From contig CAITNA010000130.1 in the NCBI GenBank assembly GCA_903893675.1, positions 1-5,657 of the forward strand: 5,657 nt of DNA. The letters run 5' to 3'. This DNA is from an uncultured Micrococcales bacterium (lineage in GTDB: Bacteria > Actinomycetota > Actinomycetes > Actinomycetales > Microbacteriaceae). Position 1 is the stretch's first letter. Each line of letters opens with the position of its first letter. Under the pieces are notes generated by a model. It was not told the origin of the DNA and searched no databases. It worked only from the letters and a program-made list of their open reading frames with translations. Below, one piece after another: positions 1-5,624 of the stretch. The translations under genes were made by a program, and so were the position numbers.

Positions 1-568
1 GAGTGATCTTGGTAATCGGAGTGGTGCCGAGCTTTGCGTAGACTCCAACTGCGAGGTCAGAAAGTTTTGGTGCGTTCTGGTAAACCGACTGCTTGCCAGG
101 AACGGTTCGCGAAAGAGTCGGGTCACCGGCTCCGACGAGGTAGATGCTTCCCGGGTTGGCAGGGTCTTGGTAAACCTTGGTCTCGACGCGGTAGTTCGGG
201 CCGAGCACCTGAACCGCGGCGGCTGCGGTCAAGAGTTTCATGGTCGATGCGGTTGCGGCAGGAACATCCGCGTTTCGGTTGAAAAGCACCTCGTTGGTGC
301 CTGCGTTGATGAATACGCCCGAGAAGGTTCCAAGCAATGGGTCGGTGGCCTGAGCGTTGATTGAGCAGGTGCGGGCAACCGAGCTGGTTGGCGATGACGA
401 AGGCGATGCGCTTGCCGAGGTCGAGGTGCTTGGCTGGGCAATAGGTGCCGACGACTGGTTGATTGGGCCGCCGCTAACGCTGAAACCTAGGATGAGCAGA
501 ATCAAGGCGACTAGGCCAGAGCCGATGCCGATCGATACTTCTTTTATGTAGGCGAACTTCTTTGCCAC
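1..568 (-). CDS. dacB: D-alanyl-D-alanine carboxypeptidase, PBP4 type (peptidase S13), N-terminal part, cut by window edge
   Basis: The gene reads leftward from a GTG at 568-566 and stays open for 189 codons to the window edge, so the C-terminal part is missing. Residues 11-31 form one hydrophobic segment (IGIGSGLVALILLILGF) without a clear signal peptidase site, suggesting an N-terminal membrane anchor. Residues 45-63 are a Ser/Thr/Pro/Ala linker. The peptidase domain starts near Cys68. The catalytic SxxK motif is Ser108-Thr-Met-Lys111, followed by a helix LLTAAAAVQVLG and a strand with GAGDPTLSR, as in PBP4 enzymes. These enzymes remove or cleave at D-alanine in peptidoglycan outside the membrane. 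The protein aligns along its visible domain with the complete paralogue at 2765-4144 (shared TCSI, TAAAA, QVL, PITKI). The GTG start is supported by a GGAAGGG ribosome binding site 5 bases upstream; an in-frame TTG at 593-595 is less likely. The SxN and KTG motifs lie outside the window, so activity cannot be judged. Confidence 0.9.
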   Translation of the reverse strand, partial: MAKKFAYIKEVSIGIGSGLVALILLILGFSVSGGPINQSSAPIAQPSTSTSASASPSSSPTSSVARTCSINAQATDPLLGTFSGVFINAGTNEVLFNRNADVPAATASTMKLLTAAAAVQVLGPNYRVETKVYQDPANPGSIYLVGAGDPTLSRTVPGKQSVYQNAPKLSDLAVGVYAKLGTTPITKIT

Positions 569-573
569 AACTA

Positions 574-580
574 CCCTTCC
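574..580 (-). promoter_or_regulatory. Shine-Dalgarno site that decides the GTG start
   Basis: On the minus strand the sequence reads GGAAGGG, then 5 bases (TAGTT), then GTG. This is the only strong ribosome binding site seen before a gene start in the window. It favours the GTG at 568 over the upstream TTG at 593-595. Confidence 0.75.
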
Positions 581-594
581 GCGGTTCCTCGACA

Positions 595-600
595 AGTTTA
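595..600 (-). promoter_or_regulatory. Putative -10 box of the leftward peptidase gene
   Basis: On the minus strand this reads TAAACT, matching the TANNNT pattern. A start of transcription about 7 bases further on would give a leader of roughly 20 bases, enough to include the GGAAGGG ribosome binding site. No good -35 box is visible. It is inferred from pattern and position only. Confidence 0.35.
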
Positions 601-618
601 GGCTCGCGGGTCGCTGAA

Positions 619-624
619 TAGACT
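619..624 (+). promoter_or_regulatory. Putative -10 box of the copC-like gene, leaderless arrangement
   Basis: TAGACT is followed by 7 bases and then the ATG at 632. No Shine-Dalgarno sequence precedes that ATG. A -10 hexamer at this distance would start the transcript at or very near the A of the start codon, giving a leaderless mRNA, a common arrangement in Actinobacteria. No clear -35 box is seen. Confidence 0.5.
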
Positions 625-631
625 TAGACCT

Positions 632-1297
632 ATGAAGAAGTTCCTTGGCTCGCTTTTTGCAGCACTCACCCTCGTTTTCACTCTCACTGCCCAGGCAGCA
701 CCGGCATCGGCTCACGATGAAGTAACCGGCAGCTACCCAGAGGCAAACTCATCGGTCGAGGCTGGCACCTTCGCAGTCAGCGTTACCTTCAACGAAGACG
801 TCATGCAGGTCGCAGACAACGCAGGCATTGCAATTGCAATCACCGGCCCGGATGGCACTGCCGCACCGACGGCTTGCCTCTCTGTCGATGGCCCTCAGAT
901 CAGTGCGCTCGCATCGCTCGATAAGGCCGGCGACTACACCGTCGACTGGCGTTCGGTTTCGAACGACGGTCACGCGAACTCGGGCAGCTTCAAGTTCAGT
1001 TTGACCAACACCACCGAATTTGTCGCCGAAGACCCAGTGAATGCCTGTGACATGGCTCGCACCGCAGTCGGCGGAGCAACGCCTATGCCACTGATTGCAC
1101 CAGGGCCAGTCATGTATGACGATGCAGCGAAATCGGATGATTCGAACTCGACCCTGACCTGGGTCGGTCTTGGCATCGGCGCCGGTTTGATCATCCTAGG
1201 TTCGGTTTTTGGTGCGCTGCGTTTGCGCGCTAAAGAGCGCAAGCAGGAATCAGAGCCTGAGATTTTGACAGACGACGAGCCGAAGCAAAACAGCTAA
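632..1297 (+). CDS. copC: Membrane-anchored CopC-domain copper-binding protein
   Basis: The 221-residue product has a signal peptide (Lys2-Lys3, hydrophobic 4-20, APASA) with predicted cleavage after Ala27, which would expose His28 as the mature N-terminus. Residues 28-125 match the CopC fold: HDEVTGSYPEANS at the start, VTFNEDV in the middle and SNDGHANSGSFKF near the end. In CopC proteins Cu(II) is held by the N-terminal His together with an Asp and a His of the DGH loop; here these would be His28, Asp112 and His114. The Met/His-rich Cu(I) site of some proteobacterial CopC proteins is not apparent. Residues 129-174 form a spacer, 175-196 a transmembrane helix, and 197-221 a charged cytoplasmic tail. 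The domain should therefore face outward on the membrane. Cys82 and Cys139 could form a disulfide. No CopD, copper ATPase or copper regulator lies nearby, so the role (copper buffering or delivery) is inferred from the domain alone. Confidence 0.88.
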   Translation: MKKFLGSLFAALTLVFTLTAQAAPASAHDEVTGSYPEANSSVEAGTFAVSVTFNEDVMQVADNAGIAIAITGPDGTAAPTACLSVDGPQISALASLDKAGDYTVDWRSVSNDGHANSGSFKFSLTNTTEFVAEDPVNACDMARTAVGGATPMPLIAPGPVMYDDAAKSDDSNSTLTWVGLGIGAGLIILGSVFGALRLRAKERKQESEPEILTDDEPKQNS

Positions 1298-1307
1298 GGC
1301 AAATCGC

Positions 1308-1344
1308 GTAAGAGCCGGTTCGTGAAAACGGGCCGGCGTTTTAC
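1308..1344 (+). terminator. Intrinsic terminator of the copC-like gene, GAAA tetraloop, overlapping the aspA stop
   Basis: A 10-pair stem, GCCGGTTCGT (1314-1323) with ACGGGCCGGC (1328-1337), closes on a GAAA loop (1324-1327) and is followed by GTTTTAC. Two pairs are G-U in the plus-strand RNA and would be C-A mismatches in the minus-strand RNA, so the hairpin is best formed by the plus-strand transcript. Flanking GTAAGA (1308-1313) can also pair with TTTTAC (1339-1344) around one bulged G, giving an A-rich/U-rich extension. It begins 10 bases after the copC-like stop codon. The U-tract covers the stop codon of the convergent aspA (1341-1343), so the site may also weakly stop transcription from that side. 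Confidence 0.82.
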
Positions 1345-2744
1345 ATTTGCAGCGGGCCGGCCAAACGATCGACGTCGCCGAGCACCTGACTGAACTCGTC
1401 TGCGGTCATCAACCCAAGCTCGAGCACAACCTGACGTACGGTCTTGTCCTCGTGCAGGGCACGCTTTGCGACCTCGGTTGCGTTCTCATAGCCGAGCATC
1501 GGCGAAAGTGCGGTGACCAAACCAATTGAGTTTTCGACGCTCTCGCGAAGCTTCTCGCGGTTGGCGGTGATGCCATCGACGCAGCGGTCGGCAAGCGTGT
1601 AGCAGGCCTGGCGCAGCTGGGTGATGCCCATCATCAGGGCACGGGTGATGATCGGCTCGAAAGCGTTGAGCTGAAGCTGGCCGCCCTCGGCAGCCATGGT
1701 GACGGTCATGTCATAGCCAATGACCGCGAAGGCCACCTGGTTGACCACCTCTGGAATAACCGGGTTCACCTTGCCAGGCATGATCGACGAGCCCGCCTGC
1801 ATGGCTGGCAGGTTGATTTCGCCGAAGCCAGCGCGAGGGCCGCTCGACAGAAGGCGCAGGTCATTCGAGGTCTTCGACAGCTTGACCGCAACGCGCTTGA
1901 GCACGCCACTGACCATCACGAATACGCCAGCATCCTGAGTCGCCTCAATCATGTCTGCGGCAGAAACGAAGTCGATGCCGGTGAGCTCGCCGAGGCGCTT
2001 GGTCACAGCAGCAACGTAACCAATCGGTGCGTTCAGCTGCGTGCCGATTGCGGTGCCACCGAGGTTGATTTCGCATAGCAGCGGAACGAGCTCGCGAAGT
2101 CGCTGCTCGTCTTCCATCACCATGCGAGCGAACGTTGCGAACTCCTGGCCGAGGGTCATCGGCACCGCGTCTTGCAGCTGGGTGCGACCCATCTTGATTA
2201 CATCGCGAAACTCGGTTGCCTTCGAGGCGAACGAGTTGCGAAGGTGATCCATTGCCTTGACCAGTTCGCGCAATTCTAGGATGAGCGCAACCTTGATCGC
2301 TGTCGGATAAACATCGTTCGTCGACTGCGACATGTTGACGTGATTCAACGGATGAATGTGGTCGTAGTCACCCTTGGCGTGGCCCGCAATTTCGAGCGCG
2401 CGGTTTGCGATGACCTCGTTGGCATTCATGTTGGTGCTGGTGCCAGCGCCACCTTGAATTGCATCGACCACGAATTGCGAATCGAATTTGCCTTCGGCGA
2501 CTTCAGCACACGCCTGCACGATTGCGTCGTGCACATCTTTGTCGAGTTCACCGACCGAGAAGTTTGCGTCGGCTGCGGCCGACTTCACCAGAGCGAGAGC
2601 CTGGATTAGTGATCGGTAGTGCCCGATCGGCACCCCTGTGATGGGGAAGTTTTGCACTGCCCTGCCGGTGTGCACTCCCCAGTAAGCGTCACTGGGTACT
2701 TCAAAGTTTCCGAGCAGGTCATGTTCGAGCCTCATTGCTGACAT
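1341..2744 (-). CDS. aspA: Aspartate ammonia-lyase (aspartase)
   Basis: This cytoplasmic enzyme interconverts L-aspartate with fumarate and ammonia, linking amino acid use to the TCA cycle. The 467-residue product is full length for the family (E. coli AspA is 478). It belongs to the fumarase/aspartase superfamily. Visible motifs are YWGVHTGRAVQNF (21-33), GGAGTSTNMNANE (98-110), HVNMSQSTND (135-144, with Ser141-Thr142), GRTQLQDAVPMTLGQEF (186-202), and the flexible catalytic loop GSSIMPGKVNP (318-328) with Ser319/Ser320 and Lys325. The TQLQDAVPMTLGQEF stretch and NLPAMQAGSSIMP resemble E. coli AspA closely. FumC enzymes instead carry a THLQDA-type His, so aspartase is preferred to fumarase. 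Start ATG 2744 gives MSAMRLEHDLLG; the internal ATG three codons later is an alternative. No clear ribosome binding site precedes either. The gene lies 20 bases after the upstream peptidase gene and may be read through from it or use its own promoter. Confidence 0.93.
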   Translation of the reverse strand: MSAMRLEHDLLGNFEVPSDAYWGVHTGRAVQNFPITGVPIGHYRSLIQALALVKSAAADANFSVGELDKDVHDAIVQACAEVAEGKFDSQFVVDAIQGGAGTSTNMNANEVIANRALEIAGHAKGDYDHIHPLNHVNMSQSTNDVYPTAIKVALILELRELVKAMDHLRNSFASKATEFRDVIKMGRTQLQDAVPMTLGQEFATFARMVMEDEQRLRELVPLLCEINLGGTAIGTQLNAPIGYVAAVTKRLGELTGIDFVSAADMIEATQDAGVFVMVSGVLKRVAVKLSKTSNDLRLLSSGPRAGFGEINLPAMQAGSSIMPGKVNPVIPEVVNQVAFAVIGYDMTVTMAAEGGQLQLNAFEPIITRALMMGITQLRQACYTLADRCVDGITANREKLRESVENSIGLVTALSPMLGYENATEVAKRALHEDKTVRQVVLELGLMTADEFSQVLGDVDRLAGPLQM

Positions 2745-2750
2745 GAGCCC

Positions 2751-2757
2751 AGTCTTA
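2751..2757 (-). promoter_or_regulatory. Possible -10 element directly before aspA
   Basis: On the minus strand the 20-base gap between the peptidase stop and the aspA start contains TAAGACT, followed by 6 bases (GGGCTC) and ATG. Read as TAAGAC it matches the start of TANNNT but lacks the final T; read as AAGACT it lacks the first T. The position matches the other putative leaderless starts in the window. It would give aspA a promoter separate from the upstream gene. The -35 region is not recognisable. Confidence 0.3.
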
Positions 2758-2764
2758 CACAGGC

Positions 2765-4144
2765 CTAGTAGTAGGAGCCGGCCCCGCAGAGAAACAGGCG
2801 TGTGGTGAGTGCATCCAAGGCTGGTTTTGCAGCCGCCCAGAGCTTCTTGCCCCCGAACTGGCGGGCGAATCCGGCAAATGCGATTACCGTGCCGTCTTTG
2901 GCATAGACCAGGCCGGCAAGGCTGAAAACGCCTGGGATGTAGCCACTCTTAGCGTGCACAGCCCCGCGGGCGAGTGCCGAGTAGCCGTTGTATCGCCCAG
3001 ACAGGGTTCCCGAAACACCCGAGACTGGCAGGTAGCCAATCAGCGACGAAATCGGCGAGCTCGGGTGGCTTGCCTCGGCCATCACGGTGGCAACCAGCTT
3101 GGCGGTGACTCGATCGCTCTGGGCAAGTCCGCTGGCATCGTTCATGACGAGACCCTTCGGACTAATGCCGAGTGCGCGAAGTGCGCGCTGAACCATCGGC
3201 TGCACACCTTTGAAGTCGGTGACCATTCCGCTCATGCGTTCTGCGTGCTTGGCAATGACTTCGGTCTCGGTGTTGTCTGAATACTTCAGCGCGTGATCGA
3301 GCCAAACACTCATCGGCTGCGACTTCACATTTCCGATTTCGACGGCATCACCTGGGGTCGCTGCCTCGACGAGAGTTGCTGCAGACGCTGCCGCACCGAG
3401 TGCCTTTTTGAAATAGGTGCCGGCTCGCATCACAGGGTCGGTGCTGCGCGTGCCGTCATAGTGCACGTCGGTTAGGTCTGGGTTCGCGCGATCACTGTCG
3501 ACCATCAAACCGGTGATGAGCGAGATGTTGCCACTGGTGCGATACCAAGTGGTCCACGCCTTGTTCCATGCCGGCTGATCGAAGTAGCTGCCATCCAAGA
3601 TGATTTTTGTAATTGGCTGACCGACCGGCCAGTTCGCCAAGACCTGTGCCGCGAGTTTTGAAATCTTCGGTGGGTATTTGTAAGTCGTGTATGACGGCGG
3701 GTCGAGTCGCGAAAGCGTGTGATCGCCGCCGCCGCGAATCACGACAGTGCCTGGCTCACTCGGCACCGCGTAAACGCGAGTGGTGGCCTGATAGCTCGGC
3801 GACAAAACTTGGATGGCCGCTGCCGCAGTCATGGTCTTCATTACCGACGCGCTCGGAGTCTGCTGGTCGCCGCGAACATCGCCGTAGACCTGACCCGTGG
3901 TTGCATTCATCACGTAGCCATAGAAATAGGCAAGGTCTTTCGAGTTCATCGCAGCCCTGATGCTGCAGGTGTGCGGCTGGTTCGGAACCGGTGGAACCGT
4001 CGGCGTCGGGCTGGGAGTCGGGCTGCCCGAGGCGCTAACCGTCGGCGTCGGGTCTGGGCTGGGGCTTGGGGTGTCGGCCGCCTGGGCAGGCTGAATGCCA
4101 AGGCCGAGCACGGCCACAGCAAGCAGAATACGCAGGGATTTCAT
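2765..4144 (-). CDS. dacB: D-alanyl-D-alanine carboxypeptidase/endopeptidase, PBP4 type (peptidase S13), complete
   Basis: The 459-residue product has a signal peptide (MKSLRILLAVAVLGLGIQPAQA, cleavage near residue 22-23) and a Pro/Thr/Ser linker (25-57), then the peptidase domain. All three penicillin-binding motifs are present: SxxK as Ser100-Val-Met-Lys103, SxN as Ser289-Asp-Asn291, and a KTG variant, Lys399-Ser-Gly401. NDASGLAQSDRVTAKLV (335-351) matches the DGSGLS-N-RVTP region of PBP4 enzymes. The enzyme should act on peptidoglycan stem peptides outside the membrane. The SxN-to-KSG spacing (110 residues) is normal, but SxxK-to-SxN is about 189 residues, shorter than the roughly 245-250 that I recall for E. 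coli PBP4 and Actinomadura R39, so an inserted domain is probably reduced. Cys60 and Cys453, near the two ends of the domain, may form a disulfide. It is a paralogue of the gene at 1-568 but appears secreted rather than anchored. No well-spaced ribosome binding site is seen. Confidence 0.93.
   Translation of the reverse strand: MKSLRILLAVAVLGLGIQPAQAADTPSPSPDPTPTVSASGSPTPSPTPTVPPVPNQPHTCSIRAAMNSKDLAYFYGYVMNATTGQVYGDVRGDQQTPSASVMKTMTAAAAIQVLSPSYQATTRVYAVPSEPGTVVIRGGGDHTLSRLDPPSYTTYKYPPKISKLAAQVLANWPVGQPITKIILDGSYFDQPAWNKAWTTWYRTSGNISLITGLMVDSDRANPDLTDVHYDGTRSTDPVMRAGTYFKKALGAAASAATLVEAATPGDAVEIGNVKSQPMSVWLDHALKYSDNTETEVIAKHAERMSGMVTDFKGVQPMVQRALRALGISPKGLVMNDASGLAQSDRVTAKLVATVMAEASHPSSPISSLIGYLPVSGVSGTLSGRYNGYSALARGAVHAKSGYIPGVFSLAGLVYAKDGTVIAFAGFARQFGGKKLWAAAKPALDALTTRLFLCGAGSYY
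3995..4052 (-). repeat. Short direct repeat in the Pro/Thr/Ser linker of the secreted peptidase
   Basis: The 16-base sequence AACCGTCGGCGTCGGG occurs identically at 3995-4010 and 4037-4052, a 42-base period equal to 14 codons. Both copies encode PTPTV in the linker between signal peptide and peptidase domain. The in-frame spacing suggests that the linker grew by duplication or slippage. Related CTGGG-containing units lie between and after the copies. Confidence 0.75.
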
Positions 4145-4150
4145 GCCTCT

Positions 4151-4156
4151 AAGTTA
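4151..4156 (-). promoter_or_regulatory. Putative -10 box of the secreted peptidase gene, leaderless arrangement
   Basis: On the minus strand TAACTT is followed by 6 bases (AGAGGC) and then ATG. The AGAGG lies only one base from the ATG, too close for a normal ribosome binding site, so a leaderless start fits better. The -35 region would overlap the hairpin at 4168-4191 and has no consensus match. Confidence 0.45.
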
Positions 4157-4167
4157 ACCGACCCACT

Positions 4168-4191
4168 GCCGACTAGCCCGAAGGCTGCGGC
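4168..4191 (-). terminator. cUUCGg hairpin between the beta-CASP gene and the peptidase gene, possible terminator
   Basis: On the minus strand the sequence is GCCG-C-AGCC-TTCG-GGCT-AGT-CGGC: two 4-pair stems separated by a small asymmetric internal loop (C against AGT) and closed by a C(UUCG)G tetraloop, one of the most stable RNA loops. It starts 8 bases after the stop codon of the beta-CASP gene. No U-tract follows, so classical intrinsic termination is doubtful; it may act as a U-tract-less terminator or as a 3' end stabiliser. The loop sequence is favourable only on the minus strand, which agrees with the direction of the flanking genes. Confidence 0.45.
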
Positions 4192-4199
4192 TGTGAATG

Positions 4200-5591
4200 C
4201 TAGAGAACTACGCGTTGAGCGAGCTTTGGCGCAAGGGTTTCGATGCCGAGCTCTTGCTTCACGCGATCGGCGAAGGTCTCGGCAACACCGGCCTCACCGT
4301 GAACCACGAAGACGCGCTTTGGCTTTTCGCTCGCGGTGTTGATCCACTCGATCAGTTCGTTGCCATCGGCGTGCACCGAGAACGTTTGCACCTGCTCGAT
4401 GCTCGCCTTCACCGGCACCATCTCGCCGTGCATCTTCACTTCTTCGGCGCCATCGGCAAGATTGCGGCCACGTGTGCCGAGCGCCTGATAGCCAACCAAT
4501 ATCACGGTGTGCTTCGGGTTCGGCAACATGTCGCGCAGGTGGTGAACTACTCGCCCGCCGGTTCCCATGCCGCTTGCCGAAATGATGATGCATGGCTGCG
4601 TCGGGTTATTCACCGTCTTAGATTCGTCAACGGTGTGAAGTTCGTGAAGCGAGCCGGCGTCGAATGGGTCGCGACCCTTCCACTCGGATGCGACATCCAA
4701 GCGAATTTCTGGCGAAGCGTTGTCGATTGCCTCGCGATAGAAATCGAGCGCCTTGAGTGCCATCGGCGAATCTGCATAAATCGGCACTGAAGGAATTTTG
4801 TGCTGCTCAGCGAGCTCGCGAAGGCGAACCAGAATAACCTCGGTGCGGTCAACTGCAAAAGCTGGGATGAGCACAGAGCCGCCGCGTTCGACGGTGCGGT
4901 TGATTGCATCCTCGAACTGGGTGGTGACTGGCTCGTGTTCGCGGTCGCCGTAGGTCGACTCGGTGACCAGCGCGTCGAAGTGACCGGCAGGAATGTTGTC
5001 TGGCTCGACCAGCAGCGGGTGGCCGTGGCGACCCATGTCGCCACTGAACAGAATGCGCTTGCCGAAGAACTCGACCTCGAGGAATGCGGCGCCCAAGATG
5101 TGGCCACTCGGGTGGAAGGTGACGAAGGTCTCGCGCGCGATCTGTGTGCGCTCGTGGAAGGGCGCCTCGACAAAGCGTTGGGCCGTGACCTCGACGTCGG
5201 CCTCTTCATAGAGCGCCTTCGGCGGGTTGTGCTTGCTGAAGCCCTTCTTAGCTGCGTATGCGGCGTCCTCGGTTTGGATTCGAGCCGAATCGTGCAGGAT
5301 CACCTCGGCCAGCTTGGTCGTGTAGTGGGTTGCGAAAATCTTGCCCTTGAAGCCATCCTTGACCAGTTTTGGCAGGTAGCCGCAATGGTCGAGGTGCGCG
5401 TGGGTGATGGCCACGGCGCTGATTTCGGCCGGGTCGATGCCAAGCGGGTTCCAGTTCTTGAGGCGCAGCTCTTTGAGCCCCTGGAACATTCCGCAGTCGA
5501 TCAGCACTCGAGTGTCTTCACAACTCAACAGAAAACGACTGCCGGTGACTGTGCCCGCGGCGCCTAGGAACTCAATTGCTACTTCACTCAT
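4200..5591 (-). CDS. MBL-fold beta-CASP ribonuclease-like protein (YSH1/CPSF-73-like, COG1236 type)
   Basis: The 463-residue product carries the full metal site of the metallo-beta-lactamase fold: Asp32 (IDCGMFQG), His64-x-His66-x-Asp68-His69 (THAHLDHCGYLP), His164 (PSGHILGA) and Asp185 (FSGDMGR). The beta-CASP part follows, with motif A Glu211 (TESTYGDR), the conserved IISASGMGTGGRVVHHL (336-352), motif B His407 (FSVHADG) and motif C His431 (VVHGE). Together these are the residues expected of an active zinc-dependent nuclease. Bacterial relatives such as Thermus TTHA0252 cleave RNA, so a cytoplasmic role in RNA processing or decay is likely, though the substrate is unknown. It is shorter than RNase J and ends soon after motif C, without the RNase J C-terminal domain. 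It has no signal peptide and no KH domain. The ATG at 5591 fits the first beta-strand (VAIEFLGAAGTVTGS). It has no Shine-Dalgarno sequence but a -10-like box 6 bases upstream. Confidence 0.92.
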   Translation of the reverse strand: MSEVAIEFLGAAGTVTGSRFLLSCEDTRVLIDCGMFQGLKELRLKNWNPLGIDPAEISAVAITHAHLDHCGYLPKLVKDGFKGKIFATHYTTKLAEVILHDSARIQTEDAAYAAKKGFSKHNPPKALYEEADVEVTAQRFVEAPFHERTQIARETFVTFHPSGHILGAAFLEVEFFGKRILFSGDMGRHGHPLLVEPDNIPAGHFDALVTESTYGDREHEPVTTQFEDAINRTVERGGSVLIPAFAVDRTEVILVRLRELAEQHKIPSVPIYADSPMALKALDFYREAIDNASPEIRLDVASEWKGRDPFDAGSLHELHTVDESKTVNNPTQPCIIISASGMGTGGRVVHHLRDMLPNPKHTVILVGYQALGTRGRNLADGAEEVKMHGEMVPVKASIEQVQTFSVHADGNELIEWINTASEKPKRVFVVHGEAGVAETFADRVKQELGIETLAPKLAQRVVL

Positions 5592-5597
5592 ATCGCA

Positions 5598-5603
5598 ACT
5601 CTA
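5598..5603 (-). promoter_or_regulatory. Putative -10 box of the beta-CASP gene, leaderless arrangement
   Basis: On the minus strand TAGAGT matches TANNNT and is followed by 6 bases (TGCGAT) and the ATG at 5591. No ribosome binding site is visible. The arrangement repeats that of the other putative leaderless starts. No consensus -35 box is seen. Confidence 0.45.
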
Positions 5604-5624
5604 TGGCAGTGGCAGACTGGGCAG

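Noticed and set aside
34..551. Short plus-strand open frames opposite the left-hand peptidase gene
   Set aside because: The minus strand here encodes a clear PBP4-type N-terminus with SxxK; the plus-strand frames overlap each other and have no domain or ribosome binding site.
1341..2744. Fumarase C as the identity of the lyase
   Set aside because: The GSSIMPGKVNP loop is shared by both families, but TQLQDAVPMTLGQEF and HVNMSQSTNDVYPT match aspartase better than fumarase.
3719..4342. Open frame of 207 codons on the plus strand crossing the peptidase/beta-CASP gap
   Set aside because: It is Arg/Ala-rich, spans the ends of two well-supported minus-strand genes and the hairpin between them, and has no motif of its own.
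4197..4790. Open frame of 197 codons on the plus strand opposite the C-terminal half of the beta-CASP gene
   Set aside because: It is antisense to conserved beta-CASP motifs and its product has no recognisable domain.
4610..5209. Open frame of 199 codons on the minus strand inside the beta-CASP gene
   Set aside because: It is a shifted reading of the same strand, rich in Ser and Arg, typical of an out-of-frame translation; the main frame carries all metal ligands.
4800..5567. Open frame of 255 codons on the plus strand opposite the beta-CASP gene
   Set aside because: It lies entirely antisense to a gene with complete catalytic motifs, shows no recognisable motif, and long antisense frames are expected opposite GC-biased codons.
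4200..5591. RNase J or a beta-lactamase as the identity of the metallo-hydrolase
   Set aside because: Motifs A-C (Glu211, His407, His431) show a beta-CASP nuclease rather than a beta-lactamase, and the length and missing C-terminal domain fit the YSH1-like group better than RNase J.
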